42,560 bases of DNA from Pseudomonas agronomica (GTDB taxonomy: Bacteria; Pseudomonadota; Gammaproteobacteria; Pseudomonadales; Pseudomonadaceae). The position numbers were made by a program, and so were the translations under genes. Below the pieces are notes generated by a model. That model was not told where the DNA came from and ran no database searches. It was given only the letters and a program-made list of their open reading frames with translations. The stretch lies in contig NZ_JAOSHO010000008.1 in assembly GCF_025917275.1 (NCBI RefSeq), forward strand, positions 1 to 42,560, read 5' to 3'. This document shows positions 9,361-17,699 of this stretch, in pieces (position 1 is the first letter of the stretch; every line of letters begins with the position of its first letter).

Positions 9361-10380
9361 ATGACCAAACGCACTGCCTTGGCCGCCGGCCTGCTGGCCG
9401 CCTGTGCTTTTCAAGCCCAGGCGAATACCGAACTGACGGTTTACACGGCCCTCGAAGTCGAGCAGCTCAAGGCCTACAAACAAGCCTTTGAGCAGAAGAA
9501 CCCAGACATCGAAATCAAATGGGTGCGCGATTCGACCGGCATCGTCACCGCCAAGCTGCTGGCTGAGAAGGATCGCCCACAAGCCGACGTGGTCTGGGGC
9601 CTTGCCGGTTCCAGCCTGGCCATCCTCAAACAGCAAGGCCTGCTGGACGCCTACAGCCCGGCGAACCTGGGCCAGATTGCAGCAAGCTACCGTGACGCCG
9701 ACACGCCGCCGACCTGGGTGGGCATGGACGTCTGGGCCGCATCCATCTGTTTCAACACCGTAGAGGCGCAAAAGCTCGGGTTGCCGAAACCCACCCGTTG
9801 GGAAGACCTCGCCAACCCGGTGTACCAAGGCAAGATCGTGATGCCCAACCCCGCGTCGTCGGGCACCGGCTACCTGGATGTCAGCGCCTGGCTGCAGATA
9901 TTCGGCGAAGCCAAGGGCTGGGCCTACATGGACAAGTTGCACGCCAACATCGGCCAATACACCCACTCCGGATCCAAGCCCTGCAAATTGGCGGCGTCCG
10001 GTGAGTTCCCCATCGGTATTTCGTTCGAATACCCGGCCATTCAGCTCAAGCGCAAGGGCGCGCCACTGGACATCGTGCTGCCCGCCGAAGGCCTGGGTTG
10101 GGAAATCGAAGCCACCGCCGTGATCAAGGGCACGCCACACCTGGAGGCGGCGAGGAAACTGGCCGATTTTTCCGCCAGTCGCGAGGCCATGGATCTGTAC
10201 AAAGCCAACTTCGCCGTCCTGGCACAACCGGGCATCGCCGAGCGCTTGCCGGAGCTGCCGGCGGACTATGAGCAACGGCTGATTCGCAACGACTTCAACT
10301 GGGCGTCGCAGAACCGCGACAACATCCTGGCCGAGTGGCGCAAGCGTTACGACGGCAAGTCCGAGCCTGTCGCCCAGTAA
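9361..10380 (+). CDS. phnS: 2-aminoethylphosphonate-binding periplasmic protein
   Basis: Encodes 339 residues. The signal peptide (MTKRTALAAGLLAACAFQAQ) is followed by the mature start ANTELTVYTALEVEQLKAY. It has the Fbp/PhnS-type class II binding-protein fold, with the blocks KWVRDSTGIVTAKLLAEKD, ADVVWGLAGSSLAIL and MPNPASSGTGYLDVSAW. It delivers substrate to the fused permease two genes upstream. The 30-base gap after phnX contains a weak ribosome site (CGGAGCC). Placing the binding protein after phnX is unusual only in order; all importer parts are present. Confidence 0.88.
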   Translation: MTKRTALAAGLLAACAFQAQANTELTVYTALEVEQLKAYKQAFEQKNPDIEIKWVRDSTGIVTAKLLAEKDRPQADVVWGLAGSSLAILKQQGLLDAYSPANLGQIAASYRDADTPPTWVGMDVWAASICFNTVEAQKLGLPKPTRWEDLANPVYQGKIVMPNPASSGTGYLDVSAWLQIFGEAKGWAYMDKLHANIGQYTHSGSKPCKLAASGEFPIGISFEYPAIQLKRKGAPLDIVLPAEGLGWEIEATAVIKGTPHLEAARKLADFSASREAMDLYKANFAVLAQPGIAERLPELPADYEQRLIRNDFNWASQNRDNILAEWRKRYDGKSEPVAQ

Positions 10381-10448
10381 TTCGGCTGTTCCAAGGCCCG
10401 AGGTGTCGAGCGGGCCTCACCTGGTCATTGAAAATTCAAGGAGTCTTC

Positions 10449-11618
10449 ATGTCTGAGCACGACTGCGACCTTCTGGTCGTCGGCGCTGGCATTCTCGGCC
10501 TGGCCCACGCCTGGGCCGGTGCCAAGCGCGGTCTCAAGGTCAAGGTGTTCGAGCGTAGCCATACACCGCTGGGTGCCTCGATTCGCAACTTCGGCCAAGC
10601 CCTGGTCGGCGGCCAGGCGCCAGGTGTCATGCTTGACCTGGCACGCCAGGCAAACGGTTTGTGGAAGACGTTGGGGCAGGCCGCCGGCTTGCACTTGCAT
10701 CAGCAAGGCTCGTTGCTGTTCGCCCGGACGGAAGCCGAGGAGGCGTTGCTCGAAGCGTTCGTGAACGGGCGCGGCGCGGAGTTGGGTTATCGCACCGACC
10801 TGCTGCGCGGCGATGCGCTGGAGGCCCTGTATGACGGTCGTTTTGCCCATCATCGTGCCGCGTTGCTTGGCCTTGATGACCAACAGCTGTATTCCCGCGA
10901 GGCGCTACCGCAAATCGTCGATTATCTGGCCCGGACACTGGGCGTCGAGTTCCATTTCTCGACGCTGGTACGCGATGTCGAGACCCACCGTGCCGTCACC
11001 AGCGCCGGTCGGTTTACCGCCAGGCACATCGTCGTGTGCTCAGGCCATGACTACCAGACGCTGCTGGCCGAGCCACTCGCCGCGCTGCGACCGCAGGTGT
11101 GCGGCTTGCAAATGCTGCGCGTGCGCCCACGCCAGCCGCTGGCCCTGCGGCATGCGCTGCTGACAGGGCTGAGTTGTGTGCATTACGGTGCCTTTGCCGA
11201 CCTGCCCGAAGCGGATGCCATCCGCGCGCAGATCCGCAGCCAGCAACCGGAACTGGAAGCCCATGGCATCCATTTGCTCATCAGCCCGACACCCTACGGT
11301 GACTTGATCATTGGCGATTCCCACGTCTACGGCAGCGATATCTCGCCGTTCAACGCCGAACAGGTGGACCGGATCCTGATTGACCTGGCCCAGGACACCT
11401 TGGGCGGCGAAGTCGACGTGCTGGAACGCTGGCAGGGCGTCTATGGCGCGCGTGGGCCGGGGCCGTTCAGCGTGGTTGAAGCTGCAGACGGCGTCACCGC
11501 GGTGGTGATGCATACCGGGCTGGGCATGAGCGTCGGCCTGGCGCTTGGCGAGCGTACCGTCACCGCACTGTTGGGCGAAGCCGGGCCGATCGTCCCGAGG
11601 CACAGCACCGCGGCTTGA
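10449..11618 (+). CDS. FAD-dependent oxidoreductase of the aminophosphonate-associated TIGR03364 type
   Basis: Encodes 389 residues from the ATG at 10449, which follows AAGGAG; the upstream extension overlaps the 3' end of phnS. The FAD-binding GAGILG lies at residues 12-17 of a DAO-fold chain (CDLLVVGAGILGLAHAWAGA). The C-terminal half carries GDLIIGDSHVYG and a final FAD-contact segment VVMHTGLGMSVGLALGE. The family is known to sit in phosphonate operons and to oxidise aminophosphonates. Some members convert AEP or N-methyl-AEP to phosphonoacetaldehyde and others act on 1-hydroxy-AEP. No phnW transaminase lies in this window, so here it probably feeds PhnX. It is the last gene of the operon. 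Exact substrate is not readable from the sequence. Confidence 0.85.
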   Translation: MSEHDCDLLVVGAGILGLAHAWAGAKRGLKVKVFERSHTPLGASIRNFGQALVGGQAPGVMLDLARQANGLWKTLGQAAGLHLHQQGSLLFARTEAEEALLEAFVNGRGAELGYRTDLLRGDALEALYDGRFAHHRAALLGLDDQQLYSREALPQIVDYLARTLGVEFHFSTLVRDVETHRAVTSAGRFTARHIVVCSGHDYQTLLAEPLAALRPQVCGLQMLRVRPRQPLALRHALLTGLSCVHYGAFADLPEADAIRAQIRSQQPELEAHGIHLLISPTPYGDLIIGDSHVYGSDISPFNAEQVDRILIDLAQDTLGGEVDVLERWQGVYGARGPGPFSVVEAADGVTAVVMHTGLGMSVGLALGERTVTALLGEAGPIVPRHSTAA

Positions 11619-11703
11619 TCGGTGGACGCTCAAGGCGAGCGCCGGGGTGAGGGCTGAGGGAAGCGCAGGGCTGCCGGTATCTGAAGCAGCCGCCTGCTGG
11701 CGA

Positions 11704-11734
11704 GACCGGCGCCTTGCCGAGTAAGGCGCCGGTC
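11704..11734. terminator. Strong hairpin between convergent operons
   Basis: GACCGGCGCCTT and AAGGCGCCGGTC form a perfect 12-base stem around a seven-base loop. It lies between the end of the AEP operon (11618) and the end of the outer-membrane barrel gene (11742), which converge. No long T-run follows on either strand, so it may act as a bidirectional transcript-end or processing hairpin rather than a textbook intrinsic terminator. Confidence 0.55.
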
Positions 11735-11741
11735 CGTCGTA

Positions 11742-12437
11742 TCAGAGCCAGTAACGCAGGCCGAGCATCACCGATTGGGCCTCGTACTCGGTGCTCACGT
11801 CGCCCTGGGGCAAGCGCTCGATGTCACCGAAGTGCGCCTCGCGGGTCTTCAGGCAGCGGTAATCCACCGACATGGACCAGTTCTCGGTGAACTCGTAACC
11901 CACGCCGGCACCCAGCTGATAAGCCGAGACCGTGTCGCGATGGGTGCCGCCGAATTCGACGCCGCCGGCCTCGAGGCCGCTGACTGTGAGGGTGGCATAG
12001 CCCAGGCCGCCACCGACGTAGGGGGTGAAACGATTGAAGGGGGCCGGCAGGTTCAAGACGTCGTACCAGAGGTTGGCCATTACCGTCGTGGCTTTTTCTT
12101 CGCCTTCGCCATCGATACTCCCGCCGCCTTCATAGACCCGATGATTGAACTGGGTCAGGGTGTTCTTGCGGTAGCTCACTTCCACCTCGGGCCTCAGCCC
12201 GACAGGGAAGCGCCAGCCCAAGGCCAGGCCCGTGGCATAGCCGGATTGGGTGGGTTGGTTGAATTCCATCTCGACGAAATCCAGGTTGTTCTGGGTCAGG
12301 TTCTGGTCGGCGACCCAGTTCACGCCTCCCATCAGGCTGGCATAGGGGCCCAGCGTGTCGGCGAAGCTGGACGCCGGGAAGATGCCCATGCCGATGATGC
12401 TCAGGGCCAGGTATTGAGAGTTTTTCAGTAGGTTCAT
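11742..12437 (-). CDS. Small outer-membrane beta-barrel protein
   Basis: Encodes 231 residues from the ATG at 12437. The signal peptide ends at PASSFA, and the mature protein begins DTLGPYASLMGGVNW. Alternating amphipathic strands, the FTPYVGGGLGYA and YQLGAGVGYEFTENWSMSVD blocks and the C-terminus SVMLGLRYWL are typical of the eight-stranded OMP_b-brl/opacity family. It lies 70 bases after the START-like gene in the same direction, so it may be the last gene of the biosynthetic operon and serve in export or envelope adaptation. That link is positional only. A longer frame to 12563 would run into the preceding gene and lacks a signal sequence at its start. Confidence 0.8.
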   Translation of the reverse strand: MNLLKNSQYLALSIIGMGIFPASSFADTLGPYASLMGGVNWVADQNLTQNNLDFVEMEFNQPTQSGYATGLALGWRFPVGLRPEVEVSYRKNTLTQFNHRVYEGGGSIDGEGEEKATTVMANLWYDVLNLPAPFNRFTPYVGGGLGYATLTVSGLEAGGVEFGGTHRDTVSAYQLGAGVGYEFTENWSMSVDYRCLKTREAHFGDIERLPQGDVSTEYEAQSVMLGLRYWL

Positions 12438-12507
12438 GCTCGGTCCGAATGTGCCGTTATCAAAAAAGTTAGCGGTAGCGCGCGCGGGACATGGCGTCCC
12501 GAGCGGG

Positions 12508-12984
12508 TCATACCAGGTGCAGGTGCGTTTCAGCGTGATCGCCTTCGGGCGTGCGGGCGGCATCCGCTCGCAGCTCAGCCAACGCCTTCAAGTTGTTCAA
12601 CGCCGTGGTCATCGCCACGGTCAATGCCTTGCGCATCAGCCCCCGGTACAGAAAGCTCAAGGGGCCGGAAATCTTCGCGCTATGGATCACCTGGGTTTCA
12701 TTGGGCGAGAGCCTGCGCAGCCGATGATCGAATTCGAGGTTCATCCACAGCAGTTTCGCGCTGTTGCGATAGCTTTCTTGTGGCAGCACCGACTCCAGCT
12801 TCAAGGGCATTTCCAGGCCATTGTTCAGGACGCATTTGCCCTGCGTCCCGGGTTGGAACGGGCCATTGAGTTCACAGTGGCGGACGTCGGTGTCCCACAG
12901 TGGCGATTCTGCAAAGTTGCTCCATATTTTCCATATGATCGGCGGTGGTGATTTGACTATGACTTGTACGTAGACGTCGTTCAT
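12508..12984 (-). CDS. START/SRPBCC-fold small protein (polyketide cyclase-like)
   Basis: Encodes 158 residues from the ATG at 12984, preceded by GAGGTAAACCC. The opening MNDVYVQVIVKSPPPIIWKI is the typical first strand and helix of an SRPBCC helix-grip protein. It is followed by WDTDVRHCELNGPFQPGTQG and a C-terminal long helix (MTTALNNLKALAELRADA). The fold encloses a hydrophobic cavity and is used by polyketide cyclases, lipid-transfer proteins and ligand carriers. It starts 59 bases after the ketosynthase stop on the same strand. In this setting it could close or carry the polyketide product, but no catalytic residue can be assigned, so a binding role is equally possible. Confidence 0.8.
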   Translation of the reverse strand: MNDVYVQVIVKSPPPIIWKIWSNFAESPLWDTDVRHCELNGPFQPGTQGKCVLNNGLEMPLKLESVLPQESYRNSAKLLWMNLEFDHRLRRLSPNETQVIHSAKISGPLSFLYRGLMRKALTVAMTTALNNLKALAELRADAARTPEGDHAETHLHLV

Positions 12985-13043
12985 GGGTTTACCTCGGCTG
13001 TTGGGGGCACGGTCGTGCTCGAAACTGGGCATCGAGCCACGCT

Positions 13044-16000
13044 TCAGGCGGCAGGCGCGGCTTGGCTCAACACCTGCGCGGTGATATTCGCCTGGCCGAT
13101 TTTTTCGCCCCGGTTGAACAGATCGATGTGGATACGGTTGGTCTTGAAGGACTGCAACTGCGCTTCCATGCCGGCTTGCGGTGCCAGCGAAAGCGGGCTG
13201 TTGCGGGGGATGGGCCGGTCCAGGCTGAAACTCAGGGCCAACAGGTTCATGGGGATATTGAGCGGAATCTGCAGATGGCCGTGGGCGATCTGCATGTAGC
13301 ACTGGCGCGCGATTTCGAGGAAATACACCATCGAAAAATGCGCGGGGTCGCCCTCGTGGAAGAAGTGCCCCTCGGGCAGCTTGACGGTGTCGACGCTCAA
13401 GCCCTGGGCCGCCGAGCTCATTTCGCTGACGATCACGTTCTCTTCCCTGGCCTTGTGCAGGAACGCCTTGTTGCCACACCGGCGGGCGGTAAATTCGCCG
13501 GGCGGTGCGGTTTCGAAGGCCGAGTTGTAGGCCATTCCCAGCACGCACGTGCACATCAATTTCCCACCCTGCATGACCTTCGCCTGGAAGACATGGGCGT
13601 CCTGGTCTTGCTCCAGGTGCAGGTCGATGATGCCTTCCTTCTGCACGTATTGCTGGAACTTGATCCCCAGCGTCTTGACGTAGGCGACGCGACCGTTGAG
13701 CGGGGGCATGGCCTGCTCGATCAATTGCATCACGCCCTCAAGCAGGAGAATACCGGGCACATGATCCAGCGGGTGGTCGAAGAAATAAGGGTGCGCCTCA
13801 TCCACCAGCAATTGTGCGCGCAGCGAACGCGGGGCCCGTTGAACGTGAGCGATCACGGTGTTTTCGGGACGGCGAGGCCATTGCGTCGGCTGCTGGGTCG
13901 CCGGCCCCTGGTGCAAGGCGAAGAGCCCTTCCATGGCGCGGACGCGAACGCGCAACACGGCCAGGACCGTGCTCGTCAGCATGTCGCTGAGTTGCAGGAC
14001 GTCGACGCCGTCGTGCTGTGGTTCACGGACGAGTTGGGCAGGGCGCGCAGGCGCGACGAGCGGTTGCAACGCGCGCGGCGCCTGATGAGCGAAACGCAGG
14101 GTGAACGGGTGCTTGAGGGGAGGGGCGAGCTCGGCCGGCACCGGTTTCCAGTCCCGGAGTTTTTCGGTGAACAGCCACATGACCGGTTTGCCGCCTTCGC
14201 GAACCTCGATCACTGTGTGCGCCGATGCCTTCAACATCACTGCCAGCAAGGTCTCGATGCCGCTGGCTTCCGCCAGGAAGCCGGTCATTTCTCGCAGCGG
14301 TCCATTGGACCGGAGCGTTTCCGGTTGCAGTTCGCAGACCTCGACGTGCGCATATTGGTCGCGCGTTTTGCCTGCCAACCGGCACGCTTCGTCCAAGGAC
14401 TTCGCAGCATGGGCGAGGACGGCCGCACGAATCACCAGCAGCGGCGTATCGCTGGAATCAGACTGATAGGGACGCAGGGCGACCACGCCGAGGCCTTCAC
14501 CTTGTTCCGTCGCACTGCGCAGGGCGCGATCGATTTCGATTTCGCCGCTGATAAACCGCCCGGCGCCGAGCAGCAGGGTGGAAATGCCTTGCTTGAACCA
14601 TTGCCGGGAAGCCAATAGCGTCTGCCAGAACAGACCTGGAGTACCGGCCAGCGTCTGGTGGAATCCCTTGAAGTCGAAAATCTGCGCCGGATAACCGGAG
14701 AGCATGTTCGGCAGCATGGTCGCCACGTCCGTCACCTCCACGCCTGGCGGTGTGCCTTGGCTTCGGGCGTAGAACTGCTGGGCGCTGCTGTAGGCATTGC
14801 TGAACCGTTCGCCGCCCATGTTGCAGCACATCACCATGGCGGTGTCGGCGGAGCCCGCCACGCCCGGCAGGCGTCGCAGCAGGTGGTTCACCCGATCGGT
14901 AACCAGCAGTTTGAACGGGTCGACATGGGCGAGGGGCTTGGGGCCCATGCCGAAACCTGCGATGTCGATGAGCTGGTCCTGGGCGAGGAATTTCCCGGAC
15001 AACGGCCGAGTCAGGTCGCCGCTGTAGTCGACGAAGCGGCCGTAAGGAAACAATACGGCGGGCGCGGGTGGCTGATCGAGCTGTTGTTGGAACGACTGCA
15101 ATGAATCACAACCGCTGAAGGCGGCTTCCGCCTCGACAACGGCGAGGTCGAGTGTCAACACGCCCGGGACTGCCTGGGCGGCGGGCGCGTGCCCGTCGCC
15201 GATGTATTCATCCACCACCAGGTGCGCGTTGGCGCCGCCAAAGCCGAAACTGGAGATTCCGATCCGGATCGCCGATTGGCGATCCGCCAGGGACTGCGGT
15301 TGCCGTGTGGCAAGTTGCAGGCAGGTTTCGTCGACTTTCGTGCTGGGACGGTAGTCGGGTTGGGGAGGGACGCGCCTGTGGCGCAGGATCATCAGCGCCT
15401 TGGCGAGCGAGGCACCTCCGGCCGCGGCCAGCGGATGGCCGATGACGGACTTGATCGAGCCGATGGTCAACTTTTCGCCGGTGTTGCGATGGGCGGCGAA
15501 GAAGCTGTCCAGGGAGGCCAACTCGGTGGCGTCACCCAACGGGGTGCCGGTGCCGTGGGTCTCGATATAGTCGACGCTGCCTGGGTCCAGGTCGCTATAG
15601 GCGCGCTCATAGGCGCAATATTGAGCCTGTTTGCCCGGCGCGAACACCGAGCCTTCGGCGCCGTCGGCGGACAAGCCCAGCGCCCGCAGGACCCCCAGCG
15701 GCTGCCGCCGGGCGGCCAATGCCTGGGAAACTGGCTCGACCAGGAAAGCCGCTGCACATTCTCCGGGCACGATGCCGTCGGCGTCCTGACCGAACGCCTG
15801 CATGCTGGCCCGGGCGGAAAATGCTGTCAGTTGCGAGAAGCCAAGGAACAGCGCGGGCGGCAGGACCGTGTTCAAGGCCATCACGATCGCGTTATCCGCC
15901 TGGCCGCTGCTGAGCAACGCCTTGGCCATGTCGATCGCATAGGGGAAGGAACTGCAGGCGGTATCCACCGACAACACCGGCCCGCCCAAGGCGAAAGCGC

Positions 16001-16460
16001 TGGCCAGTGCGGCCACTTGTTCACCCGGGGTGAACCCGACAGGCGCGGTGGCGCTGTTCGCGGTGCCTGTCGCGAAATAACTTTCGTCGCACCATGACGT
16101 GGCGACCACCAGTGCCGTGCGCTTGGTATCCAGCACCGAGCCTTGGGCCGCCAGTTGAGCGAGCAGCGTGCGTAGGACTTTCTTGCCGATCGCCACCTGC
16201 CGGCCATCGTGACGCGAGGGAATCGATGCATCGTCGGTCAGGCAAAAGGCACTGTCCATGTAGGTGCGGTCCTTCTCGCCAGCCTTGGCCGAAAATATCG
16301 CGCTTTTATCCAGCTCCCAACGTGCCGGCATGGCCTGGATGGATGCTATCTCGCCTTGGAGGAGCACATCCCACAGGGCATCCGTCGAAGGCGCTCCCGG
16401 GAATTCGCCAGCCATCGCGCTGAAGCACAAGTCACCCTCTGTCGTTACCGCGCCACTCAT
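13044..16460 (-). CDS. Composite ketosynthase / degenerate ketosynthase / AfsA-type double-hotdog enzyme
   Basis: Encodes 1138 residues from the ATG at 16460, preceded by AGGAGATAGCA. Residues 1-420 are a complete beta-ketoacyl synthase with Cys169 in VDTACSS, His302 in ETHGTGTP and His342 in SVIGHPLAAAGGAS. Residues about 435-780 look like a second, decayed ketosynthase: the nucleophile region reads FDFKGFHQTLAGTPGLFW with no cysteine, so it may be a chain-length-factor-like partner. Residues about 880-1135 form two hotdog repeats. The first carries the AfsA hallmark PYFFDHPLDHVPGILLLEG (891-909); the second has the related HEGDPAHFSMVYFLEIARQ (1035-1053). AfsA joins a beta-ketoacyl thioester to dihydroxyacetone phosphate. 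No acyltransferase, ketoreductase or ACP domain is present, so it must work with the separate ACP protein 85 bases upstream. PfaC of PUFA synthases (KS-CLF-DH-DH) is the nearest analogous layout. Confidence 0.88.
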   Translation of the reverse strand: MSGAVTTEGDLCFSAMAGEFPGAPSTDALWDVLLQGEIASIQAMPARWELDKSAIFSAKAGEKDRTYMDSAFCLTDDASIPSRHDGRQVAIGKKVLRTLLAQLAAQGSVLDTKRTALVVATSWCDESYFATGTANSATAPVGFTPGEQVAALASAFALGGPVLSVDTACSSFPYAIDMAKALLSSGQADNAIVMALNTVLPPALFLGFSQLTAFSARASMQAFGQDADGIVPGECAAAFLVEPVSQALAARRQPLGVLRALGLSADGAEGSVFAPGKQAQYCAYERAYSDLDPGSVDYIETHGTGTPLGDATELASLDSFFAAHRNTGEKLTIGSIKSVIGHPLAAAGGASLAKALMILRHRRVPPQPDYRPSTKVDETCLQLATRQPQSLADRQSAIRIGISSFGFGGANAHLVVDEYIGDGHAPAAQAVPGVLTLDLAVVEAEAAFSGCDSLQSFQQQLDQPPAPAVLFPYGRFVDYSGDLTRPLSGKFLAQDQLIDIAGFGMGPKPLAHVDPFKLLVTDRVNHLLRRLPGVAGSADTAMVMCCNMGGERFSNAYSSAQQFYARSQGTPPGVEVTDVATMLPNMLSGYPAQIFDFKGFHQTLAGTPGLFWQTLLASRQWFKQGISTLLLGAGRFISGEIEIDRALRSATEQGEGLGVVALRPYQSDSSDTPLLVIRAAVLAHAAKSLDEACRLAGKTRDQYAHVEVCELQPETLRSNGPLREMTGFLAEASGIETLLAVMLKASAHTVIEVREGGKPVMWLFTEKLRDWKPVPAELAPPLKHPFTLRFAHQAPRALQPLVAPARPAQLVREPQHDGVDVLQLSDMLTSTVLAVLRVRVRAMEGLFALHQGPATQQPTQWPRRPENTVIAHVQRAPRSLRAQLLVDEAHPYFFDHPLDHVPGILLLEGVMQLIEQAMPPLNGRVAYVKTLGIKFQQYVQKEGIIDLHLEQDQDAHVFQAKVMQGGKLMCTCVLGMAYNSAFETAPPGEFTARRCGNKAFLHKAREENVIVSEMSSAAQGLSVDTVKLPEGHFFHEGDPAHFSMVYFLEIARQCYMQIAHGHLQIPLNIPMNLLALSFSLDRPIPRNSPLSLAPQAGMEAQLQSFKTNRIHIDLFNRGEKIGQANITAQVLSQAAPAA

Positions 16461-16545
16461 TGCTATCTCCTGATTCAATAAAGCTGGGTGACCTGTCGGC
16501 CACCCGGTTTCCATTCCATGTGTTGGCAGCGCCTGCCAGCGGGCT

Positions 16546-17625
16546 TCAGCCCATTCTCTCCAGGAGCGACAGCGCGTCCTGTGGCGTGCGGCGCGACATC
16601 AGCGCTTCGCCGGCGAACTCACTGTCGGGGCACCGTTGGGCCATCGATTGGCAAAGCGCCTCCCGATCAAAACCGTTGAGCCCCAACTGGGCAAAGGGCG
16701 TCTCGACATCCACTGCCGATGGCGCGTCCGCGACCAGTGGCGAAAGGGCGCCGAGCAACACCTCGCCGATCTGCGTCGATGCGTCTGCGGTGCGGGTTGC
16801 AGGCTCATCGGCAGTGCTGTGTGGCGCGTCATTGGCAAGGGTGTCTTCGATGAGCGCAATGGTTTGCTGCGCACATTTGGCGTTGGCCAACTCGCTGCTC
16901 CGAGCCTTGAGCTGTGGCCACAGCGCGACCACCGACTCGAGGAAATCCAGTTGCACCAGAGAATCCATTCCCAGGCTTTCATAGCTTTGCTGGTGATCGA
17001 GCTGATCGACCGTGAAACCGGTGATGCCGGCCAGTTGATCAAGGACCCAGGCCTGGACGTCCATTGCCGGTGCCTGGGGGTTGGCCTCTAGCCTGGCGAG
17101 CAAGGCCGTCGGTGTCGGCGCATCGAAAAGCTGCGAAGTGAGGTCTTTCTTTTCCGGGAAGTGCTGGGCCAACGACTCGAAGATATCGACCAGCCCTAGC
17201 GAGTCGATGCCCAGGCTCTCAAAGCTCTGGTCGAAATCGATCTGCTCGCTTTTGAAGCCCGTGACCGTGCTTATTTCCGCACGCAGCCATTGCGCGAAGG
17301 TGAGTGCAGGCAGCTGTTCGGCGACCGGCGCCGCGGCCAGCACCGATGGCTGCGAGATAACCGGCTCAAGCGCCGCGACGTCGTCCTGGACAGGCGCTTG
17401 GACACCGTGGGCGTAGACGCCCTCAAGCACCTGTTGATGAGCGTTGAAGTAGTGCGCGGTGACGGTTTCGGCCTGCTCCAGCAGGCGCATCAGGATGGAT
17501 TCCTTCGCAATGTTGGATTCGCAAAGGGAATCAATGATTTTTTCAGACAGTGAAAAATAGCTGTGGGCTATCTTCCCGTTGGACACGATGAACTCCTGCA
17601 CGACGTCGTTGAGCTGCAAGCGCAT
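16546..17625 (-). CDS. Multi-ACP protein: helical N-domain, two carrier domains and a third dead one
   Basis: Encodes 359 residues; the ATG at 17625 follows AAGGAGAACCTT, so the frame's earlier ATG at 17643 is not preferred. Residues 1-75 are a helical region of unknown role, perhaps docking. ACP1 (about 105-180) has phosphopantetheine Ser142 in ESLGIDSLGL. ACP2 (about 188-262) has Ser222 in ESLGMDSLVQ. A third ACP-like segment (about 283-359) reads AQLGLNGFDREAL, with Gly318 where the serine should be. Ala/Pro/Gln-rich linkers separate the domains. It carries intermediates for the ketosynthase protein encoded next. Tandem ACPs are typical of PUFA-like synthases, where copies raise flux. Confidence 0.88.
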   Translation of the reverse strand: MRLQLNDVVQEFIVSNGKIAHSYFSLSEKIIDSLCESNIAKESILMRLLEQAETVTAHYFNAHQQVLEGVYAHGVQAPVQDDVAALEPVISQPSVLAAAPVAEQLPALTFAQWLRAEISTVTGFKSEQIDFDQSFESLGIDSLGLVDIFESLAQHFPEKKDLTSQLFDAPTPTALLARLEANPQAPAMDVQAWVLDQLAGITGFTVDQLDHQQSYESLGMDSLVQLDFLESVVALWPQLKARSSELANAKCAQQTIALIEDTLANDAPHSTADEPATRTADASTQIGEVLLGALSPLVADAPSAVDVETPFAQLGLNGFDREALCQSMAQRCPDSEFAGEALMSRRTPQDALSLLERMG

Positions 17626-17699
17626 AAGGTTCTCCTTAACCATAAGTGAGTAGGTTCTATTCAGTCATCAAGGCATGGCCCAGGGCTGGGCCATGAGCA

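Noticed and set aside
8236-10275. 679-codon minus-strand open frame over phnX and phnS
   Set aside because: It runs opposite two well-supported genes, and its His/Gly/Arg-rich product shows no family pattern.
13062-14618. 518-codon plus-strand frame opposite the AfsA region
   Set aside because: It is an antisense shadow of the composite ketosynthase gene, whose motifs are unambiguous.
13044-16460. PUFA synthase PfaC as the identity of the composite enzyme
   Set aside because: The domain order is analogous, but the first hotdog carries the AfsA-type PYFFDHPLDHVPG block rather than a FabA-like HFxxDPVMPG, and no PfaA/B/D genes are nearby.
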